A DNA stretch of 64,000 nucleotides from Streptomyces sp. CB02009 (GCF_001905825.1 NZ_LIVV01000001.1:35473-99472), one strand, 5' to 3'; positions 49,286 to 58,188 are shown, counted from the stretch's first letter. Notes: generated from the letters alone by a model not told the origin. Program-made: numbers and translations.

Positions 49286-50131
49286 GTGAACGAGCAGATT
49301 CCCGTCATCCGCGAGGTCGACCAGGGCACGGCGCGCCTCATGCCCGATGTGGACCGGGAGCGGGCCTGGCTCCTCACGGTCGACGGCGCACCCCAGTCGT
49401 ACGTCGACCTCGACGACCCGGCGTACCTGGAGTTCGAGTACGCCCGCCGACTCGCCCATGTCGTGGACGGCGCCGCCGCGGACGGCGAACCGCTGGACGT
49501 CCTGCACCTCGGCGGTGGGGCGCTGTCCCTGCCGCGCTACGTGGCCGTCAGCCGGCCCGGCTCGCGCCAGGACGTGGTCGAGGCCGATCGGGGGCTGCTC
49601 GCGCTCGTCACCGACCACCTCCCGCTGCCCGAGGGGTCCGGGATCACCGTGCACGGCGCGGACGCCCGCCGCTGGCTGGAGGAGGCGGCCGAGGCCTCGG
49701 CCGACCTCGTCGTCGGCGATGTCTTCGGCGGCTCCCGGGTGCCCGCCCACCTCACCTCCGTGGAGTACGCGCGCGAGGTCCGGCGCGTCCTGCGGCCCGA
49801 CGGCGTCTACGCCGCCAACCTGGCCGACGGCGCGCCCTTCGCCTTCCTCCGCTCCCAGCTGGCCACGTTCGCGGCCGTCTTCCCCGAGCTCGCGCTGGTC
49901 GCCGAACCGGCCGTGCTGCGCGGCCGCCGCTTCGGGAACGCGGTCCTGGTGGCCTCCGGCCGTGAGATCGACATCGCCCACCTCTCCCGCCGGGCCGCGG
50001 CGGACGCCTTCCCCGCGCGCGTGGAGCACGGGGACACGCTCGACCGGTTCACCGGCGCCGCGGCACCGGTCCTGGACGCCGGGGCCGTCCCGTCACCCGT
50101 TCCGCCGGAGGGAGCCTTCGGCATCGGCTGA
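49286..50131 (+). CDS. spermidine-synthase-like protein
   Basis: About 281 residues from GTG 49286. The Rossmann methyltransferase/aminopropyltransferase fold is visible: QSYVDLDDPAYLEFEYARRLAHVVD (the substrate-side N-terminal part), LDVLHLGGGALSLPRYVA around 75, VEADRGLLALV with the acidic cofactor residue, and DLVVGDVFGG. The Asp residues of true spermidine synthases are only partly conserved, so polyamine activity is doubtful. Many actinobacterial members act as methyltransferases of unknown target. Its last 39 bp overlap the 3' end of the convergent MFS gene. Confidence 0.78.
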   Translation: MNEQIPVIREVDQGTARLMPDVDRERAWLLTVDGAPQSYVDLDDPAYLEFEYARRLAHVVDGAAADGEPLDVLHLGGGALSLPRYVAVSRPGSRQDVVEADRGLLALVTDHLPLPEGSGITVHGADARRWLEEAAEASADLVVGDVFGGSRVPAHLTSVEYAREVRRVLRPDGVYAANLADGAPFAFLRSQLATFAAVFPELALVAEPAVLRGRRFGNAVLVASGREIDIAHLSRRAAADAFPARVEHGDTLDRFTGAAAPVLDAGAVPSPVPPEGAFGIG

Positions 50132-51499
50132 GACCTCGGCCGAGGCGTCGGCCGCCCGCCCGGCCGGAGCGGGGACGGCCGGGAGCGGTGCGGCCGTCGT
50201 GGCCGGTACGGACTCCGAGGCGGCGGCCGGCGAGGCGCCGACCGGTTCCTTCGTGTGCGGACGCCGGGTCAGGTTCCGTACGTCCGGCACCAGCAGCACG
50301 AGCGCGGTGACCAGCACCATCAGTCCCGCCGCGCCCCACAGCGCCGTGCTCCGGCCGAACGCGCTCTCCGCCGGGCCGGCGAGCGCCGTCGTCAGCGGCA
50401 GCAGGGCGGTCGAGCCGAACCAGTCGTAGGCCGACACCCGGGACAGCTTCTCCTCGGGGATCTCCTGGTGCATCGTCGTCATCCACGAGACGCCGAACAC
50501 CTCGATGGCCACACCGCTGACGAACATGGCCGCCGTGAGCCCCACCGCGTCGAGCGGTACGGCGAGCGCCGCCGACGGCAGCGCGATCGGGAAGACGCAG
50601 AGCGTGCCGACGAACAGCAGCCGGCGCGGTTTCCAGCGGGCCATCAGGAAGGCACCCGCGAGCGTTCCCACCCCGTACGCGGCGAGCGCGATGCCCCAGG
50701 GGGTCGCGCCGCCCAGCTCGGCCTTGGCCACCAGCGGCCCGTACACCGACTCGACCGCGCCGATCAGCCCGACCACGACGGAGAACTGGGCGACGATCGA
50801 CCAGAGCCAGGGCCGGCCGACGAACTCGTGCCAGCCCTCCCGCAGATCGGCGAAGAGACCGCCGCCGGGAGCGCGCTCCGGGATGCCGCTCACGTCCAGG
50901 AACGCGCGCAGCCCGCCCGCGACCGCGAACGCGACGGCGTCGATCAGGAGGACCCAGCCGGGTCCGACGAACGCGACGAGGGCGCCGCCGAGCGCCGCGC
51001 CGCCGATGGACGCGCCGTGCATCGCCATCCGGTAGACGGCGAAGGCGCGGCTCGCCTGCTCCCCGGTGACGCTGGACATCAGCATGCCCTCGGCCGCCGG
51101 GTTGAAGAAGGCCTGTCCGGTGCCGCAGAGCGCGGTGAGCACCATCATCTGCCAGATCTGGGCCGAACCCGCGAGCACGAGGGCGGCGAAGACGGCCTGT
51201 GAGACGCAGTTGAGGACGTTGGCGGCGACCATCACCCGGTGCCGGGGCACCCGGTCGGCGACCGCGCCGCCGATCAGCAGGAAGAGGACGAGCGGCAGGA
51301 ACCGCGCCATCGCCACGAGTCCCACGTCGCCGGCGTCGCCACCGGTCTCGAACACCGCCCAGGTCGTGGCGATCAGCGCGCCGTGCGTGCCGAGGTTGGT
51401 CACGACGGTGGCGGCGGTCAGGAGGACGTAGTTGCGCCCGGCCCACTCGGGGCGGCGCGAGCCGAGCGGGGCGCGGTGGGGGGCGGCGGGACTGTTCAC
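50093..51499 (-). CDS. MFS transporter (drug-efflux type)
   Basis: About 468 residues from GTG 51499; longer starts would add only a Pro/His-rich head. About twelve membrane helices of the enterobactin-exporter/MFS_3 kind: YVLLTAATVVTNLGTHGALIATTWAVFETGG, AMARFLPLVLFLLIGGAVADRVPRHRVM (with the inter-helix motif A variant), and GTGQAFFNPAAEGML. Likely exports a hydrophobic metabolite or drug. The Pro/Ala tail of about 50 residues is low complexity. Convergent with the spermidine-synthase-like gene. Confidence 0.87.
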   Translation of the reverse strand: MNSPAAPHRAPLGSRRPEWAGRNYVLLTAATVVTNLGTHGALIATTWAVFETGGDAGDVGLVAMARFLPLVLFLLIGGAVADRVPRHRVMVAANVLNCVSQAVFAALVLAGSAQIWQMMVLTALCGTGQAFFNPAAEGMLMSSVTGEQASRAFAVYRMAMHGASIGGAALGGALVAFVGPGWVLLIDAVAFAVAGGLRAFLDVSGIPERAPGGGLFADLREGWHEFVGRPWLWSIVAQFSVVVGLIGAVESVYGPLVAKAELGGATPWGIALAAYGVGTLAGAFLMARWKPRRLLFVGTLCVFPIALPSAALAVPLDAVGLTAAMFVSGVAIEVFGVSWMTTMHQEIPEEKLSRVSAYDWFGSTALLPLTTALAGPAESAFGRSTALWGAAGLMVLVTALVLLVPDVRNLTRRPHTKEPVGASPAAASESVPATTAAPLPAVPAPAGRAADASAEVSADAEGSLRRNG

Positions 51500-51715
51500 C
51501 CCGGGACTATCCCTGCCGGGCCGCCCGTATGCCAACCCGATATCCGGACGGGGCGTCCGGGGTGCCGTCGGGCGTCCCTGGTGCGGTCCGGCGTTCGGGT
51601 GCGGTCCGGCGTTCGGGTGCCGTCCGGCGTCGGGCGGCGTCCGGCGTTCCGGACGGGCCGGCCCCGGCACGTGGACGGACCACGTGCCGGGGCCGGACCC
51701 GCGGGAGTCGTGCGG

Positions 51716-52840
51716 TCAGGACGCCGGAGCGAGCCGGACCGTCGACAGGATCTGCCGGATGGTGGCGTCCGGCAGCTCGTCCTTGACGCCGTCGGCCCCG
51801 TAGAGCACCCAGGTCGAGAAGTCGCCCTTGGCGTTCTTGAAGGTGAAGGCGATCGACTTGCCGTCCGTCTCGCACTTGTTGCGCTTCTTGACGCCGGGCG
51901 CCGTGGCCGTCGCCATGTGACCGGTCAGACCGGACTTCGTCGTGTACGGCACCGGCTTGGTGATCTTGATGGTGCTCTGCGGCATGTGCTGGGCGTAGCC
52001 GCCCCACACCCAGGTTCCGGCCTCGCTGCGCGCGGCGTCCGAGGTGTTCTTGGCACCCTGGCCGCCCTTGGTGCCCGCGGTGCTCAGACCCCAGGTCTCC
52101 ATGCTGCCGTTCTTGTCGGTGTCGTACGTGCACCACTCGCTCTTGAGGCGCGACGGGGACGACATGGTGACGAGCGGGCTGCCGTCGTTCTTCTTCTCGT
52201 CCTCGAAGAAGGTGATCATGCCCGGCTTCAGCACCTCCCACTCCGGCGGTACGTCGAAGAGGGTGCCGTACTTCGGGTTGTAGACGACCTTCCAGCCGGG
52301 GATCGTCGGCTGCTGGGCGGCGCCGTCGCGCGGGTTCTCGATCGCGGACGGGCTGTCGCTCGGGATCGTCGACGGGTCGGTCGTCGGATCGGCGGGCGCG
52401 GACGACGCCGGCGGCTTCGGGTCCGCGTTCGTCTTCTTGTCGTCGTCCTTGCCGAGGACGAGGAAGCCGGTGACACCGGCCGCGACGACCACGGCGGTCG
52501 CGGCGACGATGGCCACGAGCGTCGTCTTCTTCTTCCCGCCGCCGGGCCCGCCGGGCTGCGCCGGTCCCGGTACCGCGTACTGCTGCGGGACCGTCGGCTG
52601 CTGGTAGGGGTTCGGCTGGCCGTAACCGGGCTGCTGTCCGTACCCCTGCTGCGGGTAGCCGGGCGGCGCGGGCGGCTGCTGCGGGTAGCCGGGCTGTGTC
52701 GGCGGCTGCTGCGGATACCCGGGCTGGGCAGGCGGCTGCTGATACGGGTTCGGCTGCTGGTACCCCGACTGCTGGTAGGGGTTCTGGTTCTGGTCCTGCG
52801 GGTTCTGCTCGCCCCCGGGCGGCTGCTGTCCTGGCCACAT
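51716..52840 (-). CDS. Gln/Pro-rich membrane-anchored protein of unknown function
   Basis: About 374 residues. A Gln/Pro/Tyr-rich cytosolic head (repeats such as QPGYPQQPP, about 95 residues) is followed by a Lys-rich stop and one membrane helix (TTLVAIVAATAVVVAAGVTGFLVLG near 106-130). Then comes a Thr/Pro/Ser spacer and a globular extracytoplasmic domain of about 200 residues with two Cys (EWCTYD and NKCETD). This is a common actinobacterial layout, of unknown function. No clear RBS precedes the ATG at 52840, so the message may be leaderless or start elsewhere. Confidence 0.78.
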   Translation of the reverse strand: MWPGQQPPGGEQNPQDQNQNPYQQSGYQQPNPYQQPPAQPGYPQQPPTQPGYPQQPPAPPGYPQQGYGQQPGYGQPNPYQQPTVPQQYAVPGPAQPGGPGGGKKKTTLVAIVAATAVVVAAGVTGFLVLGKDDDKKTNADPKPPASSAPADPTTDPSTIPSDSPSAIENPRDGAAQQPTIPGWKVVYNPKYGTLFDVPPEWEVLKPGMITFFEDEKKNDGSPLVTMSSPSRLKSEWCTYDTDKNGSMETWGLSTAGTKGGQGAKNTSDAARSEAGTWVWGGYAQHMPQSTIKITKPVPYTTKSGLTGHMATATAPGVKKRNKCETDGKSIAFTFKNAKGDFSTWVLYGADGVKDELPDATIRQILSTVRLAPAS

Positions 52841-52946
52841 GGCCAGTAACCATAGAGGTGCGGAGGCGCCGCGACCACGCCCGCCCCCGTGCAGCTCGCG
52901 GGTGAGGGGATGGCCAAGGCTGCTACTGGTGGGTAACATCACGGTC

Positions 52947-53399
52947 ATGAGCGCAGACCAGATGACCGTCGGCGAGATGCTCGCCGCCACGGTGCCCATG
53001 GCCGGAACCCTGAACCTGGAGTTCCTGGAGACCACCGCCGAGCGCGCCGTCGTGCGCCTGCCGGACCAGCCCGCCTACCACAACCACGTCGGCGGCCCGC
53101 ACGCCGGAGCGATGTTCACGCTCGCCGAGTCCGCCAGCGGCGCCATCGTCCTCGCCGCCTTCGGCGACCAGCTGAGCCGCGCCGTACCGCTCGCCGTCAA
53201 GGCCGAGATCGGCTACAAGAAGCTCGCGATGGGCATCGTCACGGCCACCGCCACCCTGGGCCGCCCGGCCGCCGAGGTCGTCGCCGAACTCGACGCCGGG
53301 CAGCGGCCGGAGTTCCCGGTGAAGATCGAGATCACCCGTGAGGACGGCGCCGTGACCGGCGAGATGACCGTCGTCTGGACCCTGCGCCCGAACGCCTGA
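52947..53399 (+). CDS. hotdog-fold thioesterase-like protein (DUF4442)
   Basis: About 150 residues. Hotdog elements: AYHNHVGGPHAGAMFTLAESASGAIVL around 46 resembles the active-site helix of acyl-CoA thioesterases, then VPLAVKAEIGYKKLAMG. PaaI/DUF4442 group; would cleave acyl-CoA, substrate unknown. Divergent from the Gln/Pro-rich protein, with starts about 105 bp apart. Followed by a strong terminator. Confidence 0.83.
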   Translation: MSADQMTVGEMLAATVPMAGTLNLEFLETTAERAVVRLPDQPAYHNHVGGPHAGAMFTLAESASGAIVLAAFGDQLSRAVPLAVKAEIGYKKLAMGIVTATATLGRPAAEVVAELDAGQRPEFPVKIEITREDGAVTGEMTVVWTLRPNA

Positions 53400-53415
53400 T
53401 CAGGGACGCCGTCGA

Positions 53416-53450
53416 CCGCCCCCGCACCCCCTTCCGGGGTGCGGGGGCGG
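53416..53450. terminator. strong terminator after the thioesterase
   Basis: Perfect 15-bp stem (CCGCCCCCGCACCCC with 53436-53450), loop CTTCC, 16 bases after the stop. Confidence 0.9.
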
Positions 53451-53595
53451 CCGCGTTCCCGGCGGCCGGCGGCACGGGCCGTCCACCCCGACCGGGTAGG
53501 CTGCCCCGGCGTGCCCGCCGCGGAGCACGCCGGCGCCAGGAACCCCCGACCAGGGGCCGGGCGCGGCAGGGCAGTCGAAACGGGAGGAAGCCGCG

Positions 53596-54249
53596 TTGCA
53601 CGTCCAGGAGTGGCTGGAGACGATCCCCGCGATCGCGGTCTACGTCCTCGTCGGCGTGGTGATCGGGCTGGAGAGCCTGGGCATCCCGCTGCCCGGCGAG
53701 ATCGTGCTCGTGAGTTCGGCGCTGCTCGCCTCGCAGCACGGTGACATCAACCCGTACGTCCTCGGCGCCTGCGCCACCGCCGGCGCGATCATCGGCGACT
53801 CGATCGGCTACGCGATCGGGCGCAGGGGCGGGCGCCCGCTGCTCGCCTGGCTGGGGAAGAAGTTCCCCAAGCACTTCAGCGAGGCCAACATCGGGCTCGC
53901 CGAGCGCTCCTTCCAGAAGTGGGGCATGTGGGCCGTCTTCTTCGGCCGCTTCATCGCCCTGCTCCGCATCTTCGCCGGGCCGCTCGCGGGCGTCCTGCAC
54001 ATGCCGTACTGGAAGTTCCTGATCGCCAACGTCTTCGGCGGCATCCTGTGGGCCGGCGGCACGACGGCCGTCATCTACTCCGTCGGCATCGTCGCGGAGG
54101 CCTGGCTCAAGCGCTTCTCGTGGCTGGGGCTCGTCCTCGCCGTGCTGATCGGCGTCGCCTCGATGCTGATCATCAAGAACCGCGCCAAGAAGGCGGCGGC
54201 GGAGCAGGCCGAGGCCCGGGAGCCGGCGCCGGTCGCGGTCGCCGACTGA
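53596..54249 (+). CDS. DedA family membrane protein
   Basis: About 217 residues from TTG 53596, which has GGAGG at 53583-53587, 8 bases away. DedA signs: ESLGIPLPGEIVLVSSALLAS with the acidic Glu near residue 29, GDSIGYAIGRRGGRPLL, and FGRFIALLRIFAGPLAGVLHMPYWKF. Integral membrane, lipid-carrier (undecaprenyl phosphate) flippase-like family. Ends before a convergent gamma-carbonic anhydrase gene with a hairpin between. Confidence 0.9.
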   Translation: MHVQEWLETIPAIAVYVLVGVVIGLESLGIPLPGEIVLVSSALLASQHGDINPYVLGACATAGAIIGDSIGYAIGRRGGRPLLAWLGKKFPKHFSEANIGLAERSFQKWGMWAVFFGRFIALLRIFAGPLAGVLHMPYWKFLIANVFGGILWAGGTTAVIYSVGIVAEAWLKRFSWLGLVLAVLIGVASMLIIKNRAKKAAAEQAEAREPAPVAVAD

Positions 54250-54276
54250 GACCGGACGCACCGGTACGTACGCAGA

Positions 54277-54319
54277 TGAGGGAGGGCGGCACCCGTTCGA
54301 CGGGTGCCGCCCTCCCTCA
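54277..54319. terminator. bidirectional terminator between DedA and the carbonic-anhydrase gene
   Basis: Perfect 19-bp stem (54277-54295 with 54301-54319) and loop TTCGA. Between convergent genes; the remaining 117 bp up to 54437 carry two degenerate GCCGGACGGCGTGCGGC copies (near 54358 and 54420). Confidence 0.9.
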
Positions 54320-54436
54320 CGTATGTACCGGACGTCGTACGGCGCGAGCACACATGCGCCGGACGGCGTGCGGCCCGCGCCGTCACCTGTCGGCCGTAGC
54401 GCGGCCTGCGCCCTCACCTGCCGGACGGCGTGCGGC

Positions 54437-54964
54437 TCACGCTCCGAAGGCCTCCGCGTGGCCCTTGGCGAGGTGCAGGTACATCTCGGCGTTCAGCCGG
54501 ATGCCCGCCTGCTCTTCCTCTGTCAGCGGCCGGCGGACCTTCGCGGGCACGCCCGCGACGAGCGAACCCGGCGGGATCTCCATCCCCTGCGGGACCAGCG
54601 CCTGCGCGGCGACCAGCGAACCGGCGCCGATCCGCGCACCGTTGAGAACGGTCGCGCCCATGCCGACGAGCACGTCGTCCTCGATGACGCAGCCGTGCAC
54701 GGTCGCGTTGTGGCCGACGGTCACGCGGTCGCCGATCGAGACCGGGAAGCCGGGGTCGACGTGGACCGTGCAGTTGTCCTGGATGTTGGAGTCCTCGCCG
54801 ATCGCGATGGGGCCGCAGTCCGCGCGCAGCACCGCGTGGTACCAGATGCCGGTGCGGGCGCCGAGGGTCACGTCGCCGAGCACCACGGAGGTCGGGGCGG
54901 TGAAGGCGGTCGGGTCGATCTGCGGCTCCTTGCCGCCCACACCCTTGATCAACGCCTCTGTCAT
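54437..54964 (-). CDS. gamma-class carbonic anhydrase-like protein
   Basis: About 175 residues from ATG 54964, with AGGAG 6 bases before it; an upstream in-frame ATG at 54991 lacks such a site. Left-handed beta-helix hexapeptide repeats with the metal-site His pattern: DNCTVHVDPG and GHNATVHG. Also SNIQDNCTVH and ARTGIWYHAVLRADC. Gamma-carbonic anhydrases hydrate CO2, although some members only bind metal. The Gln and Asn of the classical active site are partly present. Confidence 0.88.
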   Translation of the reverse strand: MTEALIKGVGGKEPQIDPTAFTAPTSVVLGDVTLGARTGIWYHAVLRADCGPIAIGEDSNIQDNCTVHVDPGFPVSIGDRVTVGHNATVHGCVIEDDVLVGMGATVLNGARIGAGSLVAAQALVPQGMEIPPGSLVAGVPAKVRRPLTEEEQAGIRLNAEMYLHLAKGHAEAFGA

Positions 54965-55095
54965 GGTTCGCTCCTGATCGTCAGCCGTCATGTCACGCCC
55001 GGGGGTGCCCCCGGCCGCAGCCTATGCCGTGCCCATGACGGACATCACAGCGCACTGCGGTGATCAGGTACGACGGTGCCGACTACGGTGTCCGG

Positions 55096-55842
55096 GTGCC
55101 CAGGAACAGAAACACGTTCTCGTCCCTCGCCGCCTGGCGGCGCCGGATGCTCAACCGTGCCGTGCAGGGCGGCTGGCGCTGGGTGCAGGAGACGGGTTCC
55201 GTCACGGCCGAGCACCCCGGGAAGCTGCGTTTCCGCCGGCTCGGCGCGGACACCCGGCTCGCGTTCCCGCAGGGCACGGTCTTCGGCGAGCGGTGGATCG
55301 AGATCGGCGAGTGCTGCATCGTCGCCGAGCAGGTCACGCTGACGGCCGGGATGCTGCCGGGCCTGGATCTCGGGACGGAGACGGTGCTGACGCTCGGCGA
55401 CGGCGTCGTCCTCGGCCGGGGCAGCCACGTGATCGCCGACGCGAGGGTGACCATCGGCTCGGACACGTACTGCGGGCCGTACGTCTACATCACCTCGACC
55501 AACCACAGTTACGACGACCCGGACGAGCCGGTCGGCCGTCAGTGGCCCCGCTCGGAGCCCGTCGTGATCGGCCCCGGCTGCTGGCTCGGCACGGGCTCCG
55601 TGATCCTGCCCGGCGCGCGCCTCGGCCGGAACGTGGTCGTCGCCGCGGGCGCGGTCGTACGCGGTGAGGTGCCCGACCACTCGGTGGTCGCGGGCGCCCC
55701 GGCGAAGGTCGTCCGCAGCTGGGACGAGGAGAAGGGCTGGCAGCCTCCGCTGCGGACCCCGGCCCCGGTCCCGATCCCCGACCACGTGACCTCGGAACAG
55801 CTCGCGGCGCTCGCGGCGTGGGAGGTCGAGCAGGCGCGGTAG
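55096..55842 (+). CDS. left-handed beta-helix acyltransferase
   Basis: About 248 residues. Hexapeptide repeats of the LbH acyltransferase kind: TVFGERWIEIGECCIVAEQVTLTAG, SHVIADARVTIGSDTYCGPYVYITSTNHSYDDPDEP with the catalytic His, then VIGPGCWLGTGSVILPGARLG and VVRGEVPDHSVVAGAPAKVVR. Acetyltransferase-like, sugar or amino acceptor unknown. Start chosen at GTG 55096 (PRNRNTFSSLAAWRRR) over 55060; either is possible as RBS are weak. Confidence 0.83.
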   Translation: MPRNRNTFSSLAAWRRRMLNRAVQGGWRWVQETGSVTAEHPGKLRFRRLGADTRLAFPQGTVFGERWIEIGECCIVAEQVTLTAGMLPGLDLGTETVLTLGDGVVLGRGSHVIADARVTIGSDTYCGPYVYITSTNHSYDDPDEPVGRQWPRSEPVVIGPGCWLGTGSVILPGARLGRNVVVAAGAVVRGEVPDHSVVAGAPAKVVRSWDEEKGWQPPLRTPAPVPIPDHVTSEQLAALAAWEVEQAR

Positions 55843-55880
55843 GGGCCGGGGAGGTGCGGGCGGATGCCGCCCGGCCAGGT

Positions 55881-55935
55881 CCTGTCGTCAAACCTCCGTC
55901 GTCGCCCGCGGGGCAGGCGGGAGTGTGACGACAGG
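55881..55935. terminator. hairpin between the acyltransferase and EamA genes
   Basis: CCTGTCGTCA (55881-55890) pairs perfectly with TGACGACAGG (55926-55935), with GC-rich inner sequence able to pair further. Lies between convergent genes and abuts the EamA stop. Confidence 0.75.
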
Positions 55936-55937
55936 GT

Positions 55938-56801
55938 CTAGCCCGTCGCCAGCAGGACCGTGCCCACCAGGGCGAGGCCCGCGCCCGCCGCCTGGATCGC
56001 GCGGAGGCGTTCCTTGAGGACGCCGTACGCCGCGAGGGCCGTGACCACCGGGTACAGGCTGGCGAGCACGGCGGCGACCGTGACCGGACCCTGCTGGGCG
56101 GCGATCGCGTACGTGCCGTTCGCCGCGACGTCGGCGAGGCCGACGAACGCGAGGGCCGGCAGGGCCGCGCGGATCACCTGCGGGCCGCCCTCGGGCAGTG
56201 CCCTGCCCCCGCGCTTCACCGAGGCGTACAGGGCTGCGCCGCCCACCAGGACGTTGGTCACGCGCTGGACGAAGAGGGCCAGGAAGAGCCCCGTGACCGT
56301 CGTGGAGGCCTCGGCGATCAGCGCCATCACCGAGCCGAAGCCGAAGGCCGCCACCAGCGTGAGCAGCACCGCCTGGCGCTGGACCGGCGCCCCGCGCAGC
56401 TCCGGTCCGCCGGCGAGGACCACGCCGAGGACCGCCACGCCGATCCCGGCGAACTGGACGAGCCCCGGCCGGTCGCCGACGAGCAGGCCGACCGAGACGG
56501 GGACGACGACACCGAGCGAACCGAGCGGCGAGACCACGCCCATCGGGCCGAGCGCGAGTGCCTTGTAGAACGCGAGCATGGCGGCGGGGCCGACGACGCC
56601 CGCCCCGACCGCGTACCAGAGCTGCGGTCCCGCCTCGGTCCACGCGCCGGTCGCGAGCACGACGGTGCCGAGGACGACGACCGCGAGCACCTGGGAGACC
56701 ACGACGACCGTGAGGGCGGGGATCCGGCGGGTCAGCAGCCCGCCGCCGAAGTCGGCGAGGCCCCACAGAAGGCTGGTGGCCAGGGCGAACAGGGCGGTCA
56801 T
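55938..56801 (-). CDS. EamA/DMT-family exporter
   Basis: About 287 residues from ATG 56801 (the longer frame to 56858 begins with an unlikely basic head). Ten membrane helices in two EamA halves: LLWGLADFGGGLLTRRIPALTVVVVSQVLA and LPALAFVGLADVAANGTYAIAAQQGPVTVAAVLASLYPVVTAL. Exports amino acids or metabolites. Divergent from the XRE-cupin regulator, which likely controls it. Confidence 0.87.
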   Translation of the reverse strand: MTALFALATSLLWGLADFGGGLLTRRIPALTVVVVSQVLAVVVLGTVVLATGAWTEAGPQLWYAVGAGVVGPAAMLAFYKALALGPMGVVSPLGSLGVVVPVSVGLLVGDRPGLVQFAGIGVAVLGVVLAGGPELRGAPVQRQAVLLTLVAAFGFGSVMALIAEASTTVTGLFLALFVQRVTNVLVGGAALYASVKRGGRALPEGGPQVIRAALPALAFVGLADVAANGTYAIAAQQGPVTVAAVLASLYPVVTALAAYGVLKERLRAIQAAGAGLALVGTVLLATG

Positions 56802-56862
56802 GGGTCCTCGCAGTCGCGGACGGCAGTACAGTGCAGTGAACAATCGGGTGCACCCCACCGTA

Positions 56863-56878
56863 GTTCAGTCTATTGAAC
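56863..56878. promoter_or_regulatory. palindromic operator in the EamA/XRE gap
   Basis: GTTCAGTCTATTGAAC, an inverted repeat with perfect 5-base arms (GTTCA/TGAAC), 28 bp before the regulator start and 62 bp before EamA. A second quasi-palindrome TCCAGAATATTGGA lies next to it (56886-56899). Confidence 0.65.
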
Positions 56879-56905
56879 TCTGTCATCCAGAATATTGGAC
56901 GGAAT

Positions 56906-57478
56906 GTGTCGGACCTCGATCAGCTCACGCAGTCGCTCGCCCGGAACCTGAAGCGCTGGCGCAAGGAGCGGGGCCTCACCCTGGACGCCCTCGCCGCACG
57001 GGCGGGCGTCAGCCGCGGCATGATCATCCAGATCGAACAGGCCCGGACCAACCCCAGCGTCGGCACCACCGTGAAGCTCGCCGACGCGCTCGGCGTCTCC
57101 ATCACGACGCTGCTCGACTACGAACAGGGCCCCCAGGTCCGGATCGTCCCGCCCGACCAGGCCGTCCGCATGTGGTCCACCTCCACCGGGAGCCACACCA
57201 CCCTGCTGGTCGGCACCGAGGCCCGCGGCCCCCTGGAGCTGTGGTCCTGGACCCTCATGCCGGGCGACGGCAGCGCCTCCGACCCGCACCCGGACGGGAC
57301 GGTCGAACTCCTCAACGTCACCGCGGGAGTCCTCACCCTGGTCGTCGACGGCGAGGAACACCTCATGCCGGCCGGCACCTCCGCCGTCTTCGAGGCCAAC
57401 ACGGGGCACGAGTACCGCAACGACGGCGACGAGCCCGCCGAGATGACGATGGCCGTCTCCATCCCGCCCGTACGCTGA
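56906..57478 (+). CDS. XRE-family regulator with cupin domain
   Basis: About 190 residues from GTG 56906; the frame extends to a TTG at 56873. Residues about 15-70 are an HTH (RWRKERGLTLDALAARAGVSRGMIIQIEQ), followed by a cupin (HPDGTVELLNVTAGVLTLVVDGEEHLMPAGTSAVFEANTGHEYRN). Such regulators bind small ligands through the cupin, and often repress an adjacent exporter. Divergent from the EamA exporter with palindromes between. Confidence 0.86.
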   Translation: MSDLDQLTQSLARNLKRWRKERGLTLDALAARAGVSRGMIIQIEQARTNPSVGTTVKLADALGVSITTLLDYEQGPQVRIVPPDQAVRMWSTSTGSHTTLLVGTEARGPLELWSWTLMPGDGSASDPHPDGTVELLNVTAGVLTLVVDGEEHLMPAGTSAVFEANTGHEYRNDGDEPAEMTMAVSIPPVR

Positions 57479-57569
57479 GAAGCGCCGCGCGCCCGCGACC
57501 GGCCCGCACCCCGCCCGTACGCTGAGACGCGCGTCCCACCCCCGGGCCTTCGTTGTTAGCGTGAGGCGC

Positions 57570-58133
57570 ATGCGCGCACCCATCGGAACCTTCGACGACG
57601 CCCGGCCCGCCCCCGACTGCCTGGACCTGCTGACCGGCCCCGTCGCCGCCGCCGTCCGGGACTGGACCGGGCCCGTACCGGCCGATCAGCTGCTGTACGT
57701 GGACACCGATCCGGACATCGCCGACACCGCGGTCTTCGTCGAGCACTACGGGCCCGCGCTGCTCGACGCGTCCGCGAACTGCGTCGTCGTCGCGGGCAGG
57801 CGCGGCGAGACGGCCACCCTCGCCGCGTGCGTCGTGAAGTCCGCGACACGGGTCGACGTCAACGGGGTCGTACGCAAGCATCTCGGCGCCCGCAAGGCCT
57901 CGTTCGCGCCGATGGACACCGCGACCGGCGCGACCGGCATGGAGTACGGCGGCATCACGCCCGTCGGCCTCCCGGCCGACTGGCCCCTCCTCGTGGACGC
58001 CGCCGTGGTGGACACCGAGTGGGTCCTGATCGGCAGCGGCCGCAGGCGCGGCAAGCTGATCCTGCCCGGGAAGGCCTTCGCCCAACTCCCGGGCGCCGTC
58101 GTCCTGGAGGGTCTCGGCGTCGCCGTCGCCTGA
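57570..58133 (+). CDS. YbaK/EbsC-type aminoacyl-tRNA deacylase-like protein
   Basis: About 187 residues from ATG 57570. YbaK-type elements: VEHYGPALLDASANCVVVAGRRGETATLAACVVKSATRVDVNGVVRKHLGARKASFAP (the catalytic Lys-containing segment) and EYGGITPVGLPADWPLLVDAAVV. These free-standing deacylases hydrolyse mischarged tRNAs, for example Cys-tRNA-Pro. Same strand as the XRE gene but separated by 91 bp. Confidence 0.84.
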   Translation: MRAPIGTFDDARPAPDCLDLLTGPVAAAVRDWTGPVPADQLLYVDTDPDIADTAVFVEHYGPALLDASANCVVVAGRRGETATLAACVVKSATRVDVNGVVRKHLGARKASFAPMDTATGATGMEYGGITPVGLPADWPLLVDAAVVDTEWVLIGSGRRRGKLILPGKAFAQLPGAVVLEGLGVAVA

Positions 58134-58188
58134 GCCCCCGGAGCCCCGGCCCCCGGGGGGTGTCCCGCCGATCGGGCGGGTCTGGACG

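Noticed and set aside
49286..50131. Treating the spermidine-synthase-like gene as part of the deiminase regulon
   Set aside because: It lies over 20 kb away, has no copy of the 17-bp operator nearby and doubtful catalytic residues.
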